Under the pieces are notes generated by a model. It was given only the letters and a program-made list of their open reading frames with translations, ran no database searches and had not been told where the DNA came from. Shown one piece after another: positions 1 to 7,728 of a stretch of DNA of 41,558 nucleotides. This stretch comes from Bacteroidia bacterium (lineage in GTDB: Bacteria; Bacteroidota; Bacteroidia; Bacteroidales; Prolixibacteraceae). The position numbers and the translations under genes are program-made. Location of the stretch: positions 1 through 41,558 of the forward strand of contig JAPLDR010000065.1 in NCBI GenBank assembly GCA_026391655.1, given 5' to 3'. How positions within the stretch are numbered: the stretch's first letter is position 1; every line of letters starts with the position of its first letter.

Positions 1-71
1 CGCCGTTAATCTAAGAGGAAACAGGCTCTGGTGGAGACCAACCTGCGAGCAATAAGATTAATGCATTTACA

Positions 72-113
72 GTAATATAAGGGCAGTCGGTTTGGCTGCC
101 TTTTTTATATTAC
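72..113. terminator. Long hairpin at the left edge of the IS
   Basis: GTAATATAA (72-80) pairs with TTATATTAC (105-113), and GGCAG pairs with CTGCC (96-100), which is followed by TTTTTT. The inner stem plus T-run looks like a rho-independent terminator read on the + strand; the outer stem makes it nearly symmetrical, so it could also end the transposase transcript on the minus strand. Positions 1-71 hold no gene I recognise. Confidence 0.55.
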
Positions 114-138
114 TGGAATGCCAGATGGCTAAAAAAAC

Positions 139-1114
139 TCATTTTTCATTTGTAAAATAGATATACCATTTAATGAAGTTGATTCGATGTTTTACCGTTA
201 GACCCCGGTGGATATCCAGGTGATTTTTCAGATGACTAAAGTAACCCTCTATTCCATTTGTTGTTTTTGGGATGGCTGAGTTTGACAGATAATGAAACAT
301 GTTTGGTAATGCTCGTTTAATGGTTATATAAGAACGTCTGAGCAGTTTGTGGGTGTACCAATATCTACCGGTTTCTTCATTATAAGTTCGTTCATTTAAG
401 TAATATTTATGAGATTCATGCCATCTGAGAAACTCTCGTATCCAGTAAATCCGATCATTTTCAGTATTAATTCGAAGGATCAGCAAAACCAGTTTGCGTA
501 ATTCCTGTCCTGCTATGTGTGTGGGATACCGGGTCAGCCACAGCAGGCACATGCGTTGAATATGAACCAGACAACGCTGTACAATGGCATCAGGAACTGA
601 CTTCTTAATTGCTTTTAGAGTACTCTTATGGCCATCGGTAGTGATACTTTCGATCTGTATTCCAAGCTTCACCAAATTAGCAAGATCTTCCCTGATTTCT
701 TCATAATGCTCTCCATCTGTAAAGCGTAGTAACTGAGTATAGCCATCGGAATCGTCCTGATAACAAATCAGGCAAAACTTGGCAAAATAAGTTGCATCTA
801 CTCGAAAATGAACATGATCACGCTTAATTATTTTGATCCGCGGAGCCTTCTCCAATAGTTTGTAGAATGTCCGCTGAAGTGTGTCGCGACATAAACCGCT
901 ATCTCTGGTCAAGGTTTGATAAGTCTGTCGCTCTATTACCCATTTGCGAAACCACACGAACCTGTTTTGAACCCGCTGTTCAGGTCGGTTATCTGTCTGA
1001 AAAATGCCACATCTTTTGCACTTAAATCGTTGTTTCCCGCTTTGTTTTCCCCATCTAATTACATCGGTATAACCACATGCCCAACAACGTTTTTTTTGAT
1101 TTTTTCATAAACAT
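139..1114 (-). CDS. IS256-like transposase with N-terminal zinc ribbon, frameshifted at an A8 run
   Basis: DDE/MULE-type transposase that would cut and rejoin the ends of its insertion sequence. The uninterrupted frame is 139-957 (272 codons from GTG). It shows DATY, TTDGHKS and NGIEGYFSHLK as candidate D, D, E catalytic residues, and the C-x2-H of RCLVHIQRM typical of the IS256/Mutator group. Reading the same frame upstream of 957 gives a clear zinc ribbon, KRCWACGY then CKRCGIF, with no in-frame standard start. The only suitable ATGs (1112-1114 and 1106-1108) lie in another frame and join it only if the run of eight A (plus-strand T 1090-1097) is read as seven, which gives MKKSKKRCWACGY. 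The family resembles the one NCBI names IS256 family transposase, variant Zn-binding type (from memory). The copy is either inactivated, expressed by slippage, or carries a homopolymer sequencing error. Terminal inverted repeats were not identified. Confidence 0.85.
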
Positions 1115-1147
1115 AAAAAGTTTGATGAAACTAAGTTCATCAAACTT
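1113..1147 (-). terminator. Hairpin plus T-run just upstream of the transposase start
   Basis: AAGTTTGATGAA (1118-1129) and TTCATCAAACTT (1136-1147) form a perfect 12-bp stem with a 6-nt loop. Read on the minus strand it is followed by a T-run ending at the transposase ATG. It would stop transcription entering the transposase from outside, as hairpins do in several IS families. The role is inferred from position. Confidence 0.55.
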
Positions 1148-1191
1148 ACTATATCTCCAAATAAAACAAGGATTTAAGAGCTTTTTACCAA

Positions 1192-1461
1192 CTATTTTTC
1201 AGTAATATGCCTTAACAATAACCTCATTAAAGTATATCCAATACGTTTGTTGCCATCAATAAATGGATGATTAATCAAAATACTCTCAATTAATGCGGCT
1301 GCTTTTTCGAGGGGAGAAGAATATAAGTCCTTTTGGTCAAATGTCTGATAAGGTCTTGATAATGCAGATTCCAACAATGTCAAATCGCGAATACCTTGAC
1401 AGCCGCCAAATTTGTCAATCAATATTTCATGAACTCGTATGACATCTTGTACCTCAATCAT
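1192..1461 (-). CDS. doc: Doc/Fic-family toxin, probably C-terminally truncated
   Basis: Death-on-curing (Doc) toxins are Fic-fold enzymes that phosphorylate EF-Tu and stop translation; they are neutralised by an antitoxin encoded just upstream. The Fic motif is present as HPFIDGNKR near residues 65-73, and the N-terminal IHEILIDKFGG-like and LESALSRP segments are typical of Doc proteins. The start overlaps the antitoxin stop by ATGA, so translation is coupled. The protein ends after MRLLLRHITEK at 89 residues, whereas Doc proteins are usually about 120-130. The last helices are therefore missing, and the IS begins only about 45 bp further on. The catalytic motif is intact, so whether toxicity remains is open. 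Confidence 0.85.
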   Translation of the reverse strand: MIEVQDVIRVHEILIDKFGGCQGIRDLTLLESALSRPYQTFDQKDLYSSPLEKAAALIESILINHPFIDGNKRIGYTLMRLLLRHITEK

Positions 1462-1646
1462 AATGCCAAACGCTGTAGTAATTCTTTGTCTTCACGAAGT
1501 ATCAATCTCAAATGTTGTGACAAATCTATCTTTTCACCTGGAGTTATCTGAATTTGTTTAAGGTATTCCAAAATATCAACAAGAACTGATTCTGGTACAG
1601 AATCAATAGCTTTTCGAATCTCTAATTTCAAATCTGTTGTTGTCAT
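1458..1646 (-). CDS. Antitoxin of the Doc module
   Basis: A 62-residue protein whose stop overlaps the toxin start by four bases, the usual antitoxin-first order. It has a short helical N-terminus with VPESVLVDILEYLKQI and a C-terminal tail LREDKELLQRLAL, an arrangement seen in small antitoxins that bind DNA with one end and mask the toxin with the other. I do not recognise a named DNA-binding domain, so the call rests on position, size and coupling. It would be expected to repress its own promoter at 1662-1669. Confidence 0.75.
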   Translation of the reverse strand: MTTTDLKLEIRKAIDSVPESVLVDILEYLKQIQITPGEKIDLSQHLRLILREDKELLQRLAL

Positions 1647-1661
1647 CGCCTAATCTTTTTA

Positions 1662-1669
1662 CAAATATA
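1662..1669 (-). promoter_or_regulatory. Promoter -7 box of the toxin-antitoxin operon
   Basis: TATATTTG on the minus strand fits the Bacteroidota -7 consensus TAnnTTTG and lies 16 bp upstream of the antitoxin ATG, so the leader would be very short. It sits between the end of the outer-membrane protein gene and the antitoxin. Confidence 0.5.
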
Positions 1670-1684
1670 GTCTTTATTGTCTCA

Positions 1685-2356
1685 TTATTTACTTGCTTTT
1701 TTCTTCTTGTTGAATTGAAACAGATAGGCAAATGTAACCAGGGCGCCGTTACTTTGCGAGACTTTGTAGGGGTAATTATCGGGATTAAAAAGGTTGGGAA
1801 GACTATAAAACGCACGGCCTTCAAGAGAAAATGCTCCTCCTCTTTTCAGGTGGTATTCAAATCCGATACCCGCGGTAAACAGAAAATCGAACTTTTTTTC
1901 GATTGGTTTCCCGAAATAAGTTTTATAATTAGGATCAGTGGGTAAGATTGCTGTCTGCGAAATAAATTTTTCTTCATCTGAAATCATATAAGCAACCTCA
2001 GGGCCAAGATTAATAGTAAACCTGAAAGCCTTATCTCCAAAATTGATATGTGTCATGACCGGAACACTTACATAGCTTAAAAGGCGTGAATAACCAATTG
2101 TATCTTCTTTCCACCCCTTCTGAGAATAATTTACTTCCACCTGAAATCCAATATGCGGTTCAGAAATAAGCCGAAACATGATCCCTCCCGAATTTCCTTC
2201 CTGAAATGATTCAACAACATTAGGGTAAAACCTTACCTTTGAAAAAGTCATTCCCCCTTTTACACCGAAATAGAGTTCTGGTTTAAAATCCTTCGTTTGT
2301 GCGAATGTAGCAATTGAGCATCCGGTAATCAGCAATAAAATAAAAAAATTCTTCAT
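1685..2356 (-). CDS. Outer-membrane beta-barrel (porin-like) protein
   Basis: A 223-residue exported protein with an N-terminal signal (KNFFILLLITGCSIATFAQ). It could be cut by signal peptidase I after TFA, or be read as a lipoprotein at ITGC; the first is more usual for this family. The body alternates short beta-strand segments (YFGVKGGMTFSKVRF, GFQVEVNYSQKGWK, GIGFEYHLKRGGAFSLEGR) and fits the outer membrane protein beta-barrel domain (PorT-like) family common in Bacteroidota. Substrate and role are unknown. It ends 16 bp before the toxin promoter box, and a divergent promoter for the next gene lies beyond its start. Confidence 0.75.
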   Translation of the reverse strand: MKNFFILLLITGCSIATFAQTKDFKPELYFGVKGGMTFSKVRFYPNVVESFQEGNSGGIMFRLISEPHIGFQVEVNYSQKGWKEDTIGYSRLLSYVSVPVMTHINFGDKAFRFTINLGPEVAYMISDEEKFISQTAILPTDPNYKTYFGKPIEKKFDFLFTAGIGFEYHLKRGGAFSLEGRAFYSLPNLFNPDNYPYKVSQSNGALVTFAYLFQFNKKKKASK

Positions 2357-2490
2357 TCGGTTTAATTGTAATCAAGCCAACTTCGTTCGGGTGTAAAGTT
2401 AAAAAAAATAGCTTGGTCTTCTCAACAACCTGTTAAATACCATCGGTGAATCTCAATAGGTGTATCATGCGGTATTTAGCCGCTTTTTCC

Positions 2491-2498
2491 TAAATTTG
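2491..2498 (+). promoter_or_regulatory. Promoter -7 box before the YggS-type gene
   Basis: TAAATTTG matches TAnnTTTG exactly. Transcription would start near 2505, which favours the ATG at 2516 over the in-frame TTG at 2507. Confidence 0.5.
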
Positions 2499-2515
2499 AA
2501 TGAAATTTGAGAGAA

Positions 2516-3193
2516 ATGACAATTGAAAATAACCTGAATACAATCCGCTTATCATTACCTGATGGTGTTCAACTTGTTGCAGTTTCAAAGACGAAGAGCA
2601 ACGAGGAAATTATGGAAGCTTACCGGGCAGGACAGCGCATCTTTGGCGAGAATAAAGTACAGGAACTTGTGCGCAAATGGGAATCGTTGCCGAAAGATAT
2701 CAAATGGCACTTTATCGGCCATCTGCAATCGAACAAAGTGCGGTTGATCGCTCCTTTTATTGCGATGGTTCATTCGGTCGACAGTCTTAAACTTTTAAAG
2801 ACCATCAATGATGAAGCGAAGCATGCCGGAAGAGTAATTCCATGTCTTCTTCAGTTTCATATTGCCAGCGAGGAGAGTAAATTCGGGTTCTCGCCTGACG
2901 ATGCAGCTCAAATGCTATCTGTAATAAAATTGTCAGAATATGAGAATGTTACGATCTCTGGAGTGATGGGTATGGCGACCTTTACCGATGATGTGGCGGT
3001 GATCAATCAGGAATTTTCAAACCTTAACAGGATATTTCAAAACCTGAAAGAGGTTTTCTTTCGCGGAAATGATAACTTTCGCGAAATCTCTATGGGAATG
3101 TCGGACGATTACCTTTACGCCATTGAAAAAGGCAGTACAATGATCAGGATCGGCAGTACCATCTTTGGAGAACGAAAACCGGTTACAAACTGA
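2516..3193 (+). CDS. yggS: YggS/PROSC-family PLP homeostasis protein
   Basis: A cytoplasmic pyridoxal-phosphate-binding protein of the YggS (PLPBP) family, which buffers PLP and affects amino-acid balance without a known catalytic reaction. The PLP lysine lies in LVAVSKTKSNEEI. The family signatures GENKVQEL, WHFIGHLQSNK, SVDS, KFGF and SMGMSDDY follow in order, ending with an RIGSTIFGER phosphate-binding loop. Length (about 225 residues) is normal. The TTG at 2507 would add three residues but leaves almost no leader after the promoter box at 2491, so the ATG is preferred. The next gene follows 31 bp downstream in the same direction. Confidence 0.93.
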   Translation: MTIENNLNTIRLSLPDGVQLVAVSKTKSNEEIMEAYRAGQRIFGENKVQELVRKWESLPKDIKWHFIGHLQSNKVRLIAPFIAMVHSVDSLKLLKTINDEAKHAGRVIPCLLQFHIASEESKFGFSPDDAAQMLSVIKLSEYENVTISGVMGMATFTDDVAVINQEFSNLNRIFQNLKEVFFRGNDNFREISMGMSDDYLYAIEKGSTMIRIGSTIFGERKPVTN

Positions 3194-3224
3194 TTGCTAA
3201 TTCGTAATTTATAATTCGCACTTT

Positions 3225-4217
3225 ATGCCAAATTTATCAACAACATATATGGGGCTGAGCCTCAGAAATCCTTTGGTCGTAGCCAGTTCAGGACTGACAG
3301 GTTCGATCGACAAAATAGCTCAACTTGAAGAAAAAGGGGTCGGTGCGATTGTTTTAAAATCGCTTTTCGAAGAACAGATTAACGGTGAGGTGAGTTACAT
3401 GATTAATCGTGATGCGCAGCAAAATGCTTCTCCCGAAGCTGATGATTATATTTCGGACTATATCCGCGAAAACAATGTACAGCAATATCTTGATTTAGTC
3501 AGATTAGCGAAATCACTGGTTAAGATTCCCATCATAGCCAGTATCAGTTGCATATCGGACAACGGATGGATGGAGTTTGCACACGATCTTGAAAAAGCAG
3601 GTGCCGATGCACTTGAAATCAACGCATTTATTGTACCGACTGATCGTAAAATCTCCTCTGCCGATATCGAATTCCGATACCTGGATATTCTGACAGAAGT
3701 CCGCCGGGTAGTGAAAATTCCTGTTGCCATGAAAATCGGGTATAATTTTACGAATCTTGTGGGGATGGTCGATAAATTGTCGGCCAATGGTGCCGCAGCC
3801 GTGGTGATGTTTAACCGGTTTTATGAACCCGATATCGATCTTGAAACGCTTGAGATGACAGCGGCATCCATTTATAGTTCTTCTGCTGATCTTCGCCAGT
3901 CACTTCGCTGGACCGGAATTGTATCAGGAAAAGTACCTAAAATTAATATTGCCGCTTCAACGGGGATACACGACGGAGAAGCGCTTGTTAAGCAATTACT
4001 TGCCGGGGCTACTGTGGGTCAGGTCTGTTCAACGCTCTATTTGAATGGTTTTGACCAGACCGATCAGATACTTGCTTACCTGAAATCATTTATGGTGAAG
4101 TGGAATTTTAAGCAGATCGCCGATTTCCGGGGAAGACTCAGCTATTCAAAACTTCCAAATCCGGTAATGTACGAACGGGCACAGTTTATGAAATACTTTT
4201 CAGGGCAAGGCAATTGA
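3225..4217 (+). CDS. Dihydroorotate dehydrogenase-like flavoprotein
   Basis: A 330-residue TIM-barrel protein of the class I dihydroorotate dehydrogenase superfamily, starting LSTTYMGLSLRNPLVVASSGLTG, followed by an FMN-barrel pattern (VGAIVLKSLFEEQI, IPIIASISC, GADALEINAF, KIPVAMKIGYN, IAASTGIHDGEALVKQLLAGA). It matches the group annotated in Bacteroidota as dihydroorotate dehydrogenase-like protein, which is distinct from the PyrD of pyrimidine synthesis, so the true substrate is uncertain. Its stop codon overlaps the TTG start of the first giant lectin/PKD gene (TTGA), so the two are probably translationally coupled although they have nothing obvious in common. Confidence 0.85.
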   Translation: MPNLSTTYMGLSLRNPLVVASSGLTGSIDKIAQLEEKGVGAIVLKSLFEEQINGEVSYMINRDAQQNASPEADDYISDYIRENNVQQYLDLVRLAKSLVKIPIIASISCISDNGWMEFAHDLEKAGADALEINAFIVPTDRKISSADIEFRYLDILTEVRRVVKIPVAMKIGYNFTNLVGMVDKLSANGAAAVVMFNRFYEPDIDLETLEMTAASIYSSSADLRQSLRWTGIVSGKVPKINIAASTGIHDGEALVKQLLAGATVGQVCSTLYLNGFDQTDQILAYLKSFMVKWNFKQIADFRGRLSYSKLPNPVMYERAQFMKYFSGQGN

Positions 4218-7200
4218 GAATCCTGATCTTCATATTGCTGATTTTTACCCTTTTCATGGAAATTGCGAAAGGGGATGGCACCACTTTGGACATAAAACTG
4301 ATTAATCCTGTTCCGGTCCAATATTGCACTGGTGAGAAGCGTGTTGCAGAATCTCTGATTATCGAAGGTAATCCCAATATTGTGGGGATGAAAATCTCTT
4401 TTAGCGGGGGATATATAGCGAGCGAGGACGAATTGGTTTACACTGGCAGCCTTCAAAAAAGTTGGTCTGCTGCGTCTGGTACCTTATTATTAACCGGAAT
4501 TTCCACGACAACTGTTCAGGAATATGTCGACGCCATTAAAACCGTCACCTACAAAAACAATAAAGCTATTCCGACTTTAGGTGTCCGAAAGATCACGATA
4601 TCATTGAGTGATATAGATTATTTGCCTGAAACCCAGCATTTTTACCGCTTTATCAGTAAGCCTGGCATTAAGTGGACCGATGCAAAGGCTGAAGCAGAAT
4701 CTGATGCCATGATGTATTATGGTTTAAGGGGTTACCTTGCAACCATTACGAGTCAGGTTGAAAATGATTTTATCCGAACTAAAACCAAAGGTGTCGGCTG
4801 GATAGGGGCATCGGATGCTGCAGTTGAAGGTGATTGGCGCTGGGTGACTGGTCCCGAAGGTTTGAATGGCGGTCTGCTGTTTTGGAGAGGAACCGGTTAT
4901 CAGGCAAAAACGAACCCGGCTGTATATGGTCCGGTAAATGGCGCTTATCACAATTGGAACCGGTGGGACACACCCTATTCTTCATCACTTGCGACTGGTA
5001 CCTGGGAGCCTAATCAATCAGGAGTGGAAAATTATGCGCATATCACTTATTTTCCGGGTAATGCCAACGATTCTTTTAAATGGAACGATCTTCCAAATGG
5101 TGGTAGTAATGGCGATTACGTTCCGGCAGGTTATTTAATAGAATTTGGCGGAAGCCAGGGTGATCCTCCTGTAAATCTTATGGCCACCCTTGATCTGCAG
5201 GTGAATACTGTGCTTTTCAAAACAGGAACTATCCCGGTAATTTGTGAGGGAACAAGTGTTACACTGAATCAGGCTGATACAACGAAAGCAACTTATAGCT
5301 GGACTCCAACAGAATCACTTTCTTCCCCGATAGTGGCTAATCCCGTGGCAAGTCCCAAAATTCCAACGAAGTATTTTGTTACAGGAACACGGGGGATTTG
5401 TATCGATACAGCGACTTTTACTGTTCCCGTAAATCCAAAACCCGTTTCCTTATTAAAACCGGAAGAAAATATTTGTGCGGGTAGTAATAAAATACTCGAT
5501 CCGGGTGTTCATCAAAGTTATAACTGGGGCAATAATGTAACAACCCAAACAATCACGGTTAATACTGCCGGCGATTACACTGTTACTTTGACTTCAGACA
5601 AAAATTGTACGGCAACATCCACTTCAAAGGTTGTGGTTCATGAATATCCGACTATAGATCTCTCAAAACTTCAGCCACTTATCTGCGGTGAGCCCAAATC
5701 GACCACGGTTAAAATTACGACAACGGGAACTGATTATTTGCTGACAAGTGCTGATGGTAAAGCAAATGTGAGTGGTGGACTGAATGTTGACGTTTCCACT
5801 TTCGGAATTTATCCGATGATTTATAAATCATCGTTTTATCCTTCCTGTTCTGTTGAAAAGCTATTCGATCTTTCTTTTTACAAAAAGCCAATAGTTAATT
5901 TTTCGATTGACTCAACAGCGTGTTATCATTATAATTTGGATGCCAAATATATAGGAGATGCTGATACGATTAAGGCAAGATTTACCTGGGTATTTGGAGG
6001 AGATACCATTGTTGATGGCATCGGACGGATAAAAGAAAGAATTCCACTTGGTGTGAATCAATCGAAACGTGATCTGGTGCTTATCGTTGAGCAAAACGGG
6101 TGCTCTGACAAACATACCTTACCCGATATCCGCGTTATTCCGACACTGAGTATCTTTGTCAAAGATACATTGCGTTGTCAACCTGATGCTTTCGAATTCT
6201 TGGCTGCAAATACTGAAACAGGCGTCACCTACGATTGGGATTTTGGCGATGGCATAACAGGAAAAGGAATTAAAGCTCTGCATACCTTTGCAAAATCGGG
6301 AAAATACGATATCCAGCTGACTGTAACTACGGACAAAAAGTGCTCTAATACAGCATTGATCAAAGATATGGTTTTTGCTGCGCCAATACCGGATGTCGCT
6401 TTTTCTCTTTCCCCCATTGACTGTCTGGAACCGGGAGCCAACGAAATGTCATACACAGGTCTTATCGGAACTGACAAGGACACCTATAATTGGAATCTGA
6501 ATAGTTTTGATCTGACGGAAATCATTACGAATCCTCTTCAGACAAAAGGGCCATTAAAATTTGATCTGAAAAACAAACCCTCTGTAACGCTTTCGTTAAA
6601 GGTGATGTCTGAATATGGATGTCCAAGTGCCCTTACAAGTATAACTTTAAAGCGTAAACCTGACTTTTCAATTGCTTCTGATCTGACTGCAGGGTGTATC
6701 CCTTTTTCGCCTTTATTAACCGGAATAATCAACGACAAAGTTGACAGGATTAATTTTACCTGGGATTTTGGCGATGGAACGATCGTTGCCGGATCGCCGA
6801 TGTCACACATTTACAATGTGCCCGATAAAAAATATAACATTACATTATCAGGAACATCTTTGGTGACAGGCTGTTCGAATAAGGTGACTATTCCCGACTT
6901 TTTGCAAACTTATCCAAAGCCAAAAGCAGCGTTTAGTATGGATAATACAGTGGTTTACAACGATAAACCCGATGTTAAGTTTACAAACCTCAGCGAAGGC
7001 GCTACTGCGTTTAACTGGGATTTTGGTGATGGGACTACATCGCCGGAGCCACGCCCGCTACACCATTTTGTGAAGACAGGTCATCTGATCGTATTGCTTG
7101 AAGTCACCAACGCTGACTTTTGCACCGACACTGTTTCTCAAAAACTGCTGGTTGCTTTCGACCGGCTGTTTCCTCCTACCGGCTTTTCGCCAAATGCACC

Positions 7201-7444
7201 GAAAGAGGTCGATCGGATCTTTAAGCTTAATTCCGAAGGGCTTACTCCCGAAGGATACCAATTTACAGTGCTTAGCCGGTGGAATGACCTGGTTTTTGAA
7301 GCAAAGGATGAGATCAAAGGTTGGGACGGCCGCCTGAAAAACGGTACGCTTGCCCCGGCTGGCTCCTATGTATGGATCCTCAGCTTTACCGATTTCCTGG
7401 GTCGGAAACACCGGCAAACCGGAACGGTAACGCTTGTATATTGA
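4214..7444 (+). CDS. Giant secreted C-type lectin/PKD protein with T9SS type B sorting domain (array member 1)
   Basis: A 1,076-residue surface or secreted protein. Residues 1-20 are a signal peptide. A beta-rich domain follows (about 25-135), then a C-type lectin-like domain at about 142-313 with YLATITSQVENDF, WIGASD, WRWVTGPEG, a WND motif near 290 and GYLIEFGG. Ig-like segments and three clear PKD repeats follow, marked by WDFGDG. The last 85 or so residues (PPTGFSPNAP, LSRWNDLVFEA, GWDGRL, APAGSYVWILSFTD, TGTVTLVY) form a gliding-motility-associated, T9SS type B C-terminal signal. A carbohydrate-binding adhesin role is inferred. The start is TTG, overlapping the previous stop by four bases; there is no in-frame ATG nearby. 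It is a close paralogue of the next gene. Confidence 0.88.
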   Translation: MRILIFILLIFTLFMEIAKGDGTTLDIKLINPVPVQYCTGEKRVAESLIIEGNPNIVGMKISFSGGYIASEDELVYTGSLQKSWSAASGTLLLTGISTTTVQEYVDAIKTVTYKNNKAIPTLGVRKITISLSDIDYLPETQHFYRFISKPGIKWTDAKAEAESDAMMYYGLRGYLATITSQVENDFIRTKTKGVGWIGASDAAVEGDWRWVTGPEGLNGGLLFWRGTGYQAKTNPAVYGPVNGAYHNWNRWDTPYSSSLATGTWEPNQSGVENYAHITYFPGNANDSFKWNDLPNGGSNGDYVPAGYLIEFGGSQGDPPVNLMATLDLQVNTVLFKTGTIPVICEGTSVTLNQADTTKATYSWTPTESLSSPIVANPVASPKIPTKYFVTGTRGICIDTATFTVPVNPKPVSLLKPEENICAGSNKILDPGVHQSYNWGNNVTTQTITVNTAGDYTVTLTSDKNCTATSTSKVVVHEYPTIDLSKLQPLICGEPKSTTVKITTTGTDYLLTSADGKANVSGGLNVDVSTFGIYPMIYKSSFYPSCSVEKLFDLSFYKKPIVNFSIDSTACYHYNLDAKYIGDADTIKARFTWVFGGDTIVDGIGRIKERIPLGVNQSKRDLVLIVEQNGCSDKHTLPDIRVIPTLSIFVKDTLRCQPDAFEFLAANTETGVTYDWDFGDGITGKGIKALHTFAKSGKYDIQLTVTTDKKCSNTALIKDMVFAAPIPDVAFSLSPIDCLEPGANEMSYTGLIGTDKDTYNWNLNSFDLTEIITNPLQTKGPLKFDLKNKPSVTLSLKVMSEYGCPSALTSITLKRKPDFSIASDLTAGCIPFSPLLTGIINDKVDRINFTWDFGDGTIVAGSPMSHIYNVPDKKYNITLSGTSLVTGCSNKVTIPDFLQTYPKPKAAFSMDNTVVYNDKPDVKFTNLSEGATAFNWDFGDGTTSPEPRPLHHFVKTGHLIVLLEVTNADFCTDTVSQKLLVAFDRLFPPTGFSPNAPKEVDRIFKLNSEGLTPEGYQFTVLSRWNDLVFEAKDEIKGWDGRLKNGTLAPAGSYVWILSFTDFLGRKHRQTGTVTLVY

Positions 7445-7728
7445 CAATTCGACAATTGACTTCGTCGAATTTCGTTTCGGCAATTAGACAATGTGACAAT
7501 AAGATAGTATACTTATGGTAATTGAGTCAATGTTTTGAGATTGCCCTGAAGGGGCTATCCGTCAGCTGACGGATCAATAACCCCGGGTGAGCGATCCCGG
7601 GAGGGACGAATCGGGAGAGCGTAACCCGGGGTAAATGATGCGGGTGCGAACCGGCGCAACCACAAAAGTTAATTGAAAAACGACGTTCCTATGCGCCGCA
7701 TTCTTCAAACGATAATCAATCTGACGAT
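7445..7728. repeat. Folded intergenic repeat, copy A
   Basis: This fills the space between array members 1 and 2. It starts right after the stop codon with ACAATTGACTTCGTCGAA, then contains four stems: GCCCTGAAGGGGC (7543-7555), the perfect palindrome TCCGTCAGCTGACGGA (7558-7573), AACCCCGGGT (from 7579) with ACCCGGGGT (7624-7632), and CGGCGCA (7652-7658) with TGCGCCG (7692-7698). Near-identical copies follow members 2 and 3, and a shortened one follows member 4. A 13-codon frame (7691-7732, starting MRRILQ) ends on the TTGA that starts the next gene. Confidence 0.85.

Larger units (their letters stand above)
60..1150 (-). mobile_element. Insertion sequence, approximate limits
   Basis: The element contains the transposase and is bracketed by hairpins at 72-113 and 1118-1147. 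I could not find convincing terminal inverted repeats or a target duplication, so the ends are approximate. The right end lies next to a toxin gene that stops short of its family length, which suggests the IS landed in or near that gene's 3' end. Confidence 0.5.

Noticed and set aside
2-55. Short open frame at the left edge (AVNLRGNRLWWRPTCEQ then stop)
   Set aside because: Only 17 codons, with no recognisable family or context; chance cannot be excluded.
1085-1108. Programmed -1 frameshift at A-AAA-AAC in the transposase
   Set aside because: The zinc-ribbon frame is +1 relative to the ATG frame, so a -1 shift does not join them.
60-1150. Terminal inverted repeats of the IS
   Set aside because: The two ends share only a few scattered bases (AGTAA-like), not enough to define repeats or a target duplication.
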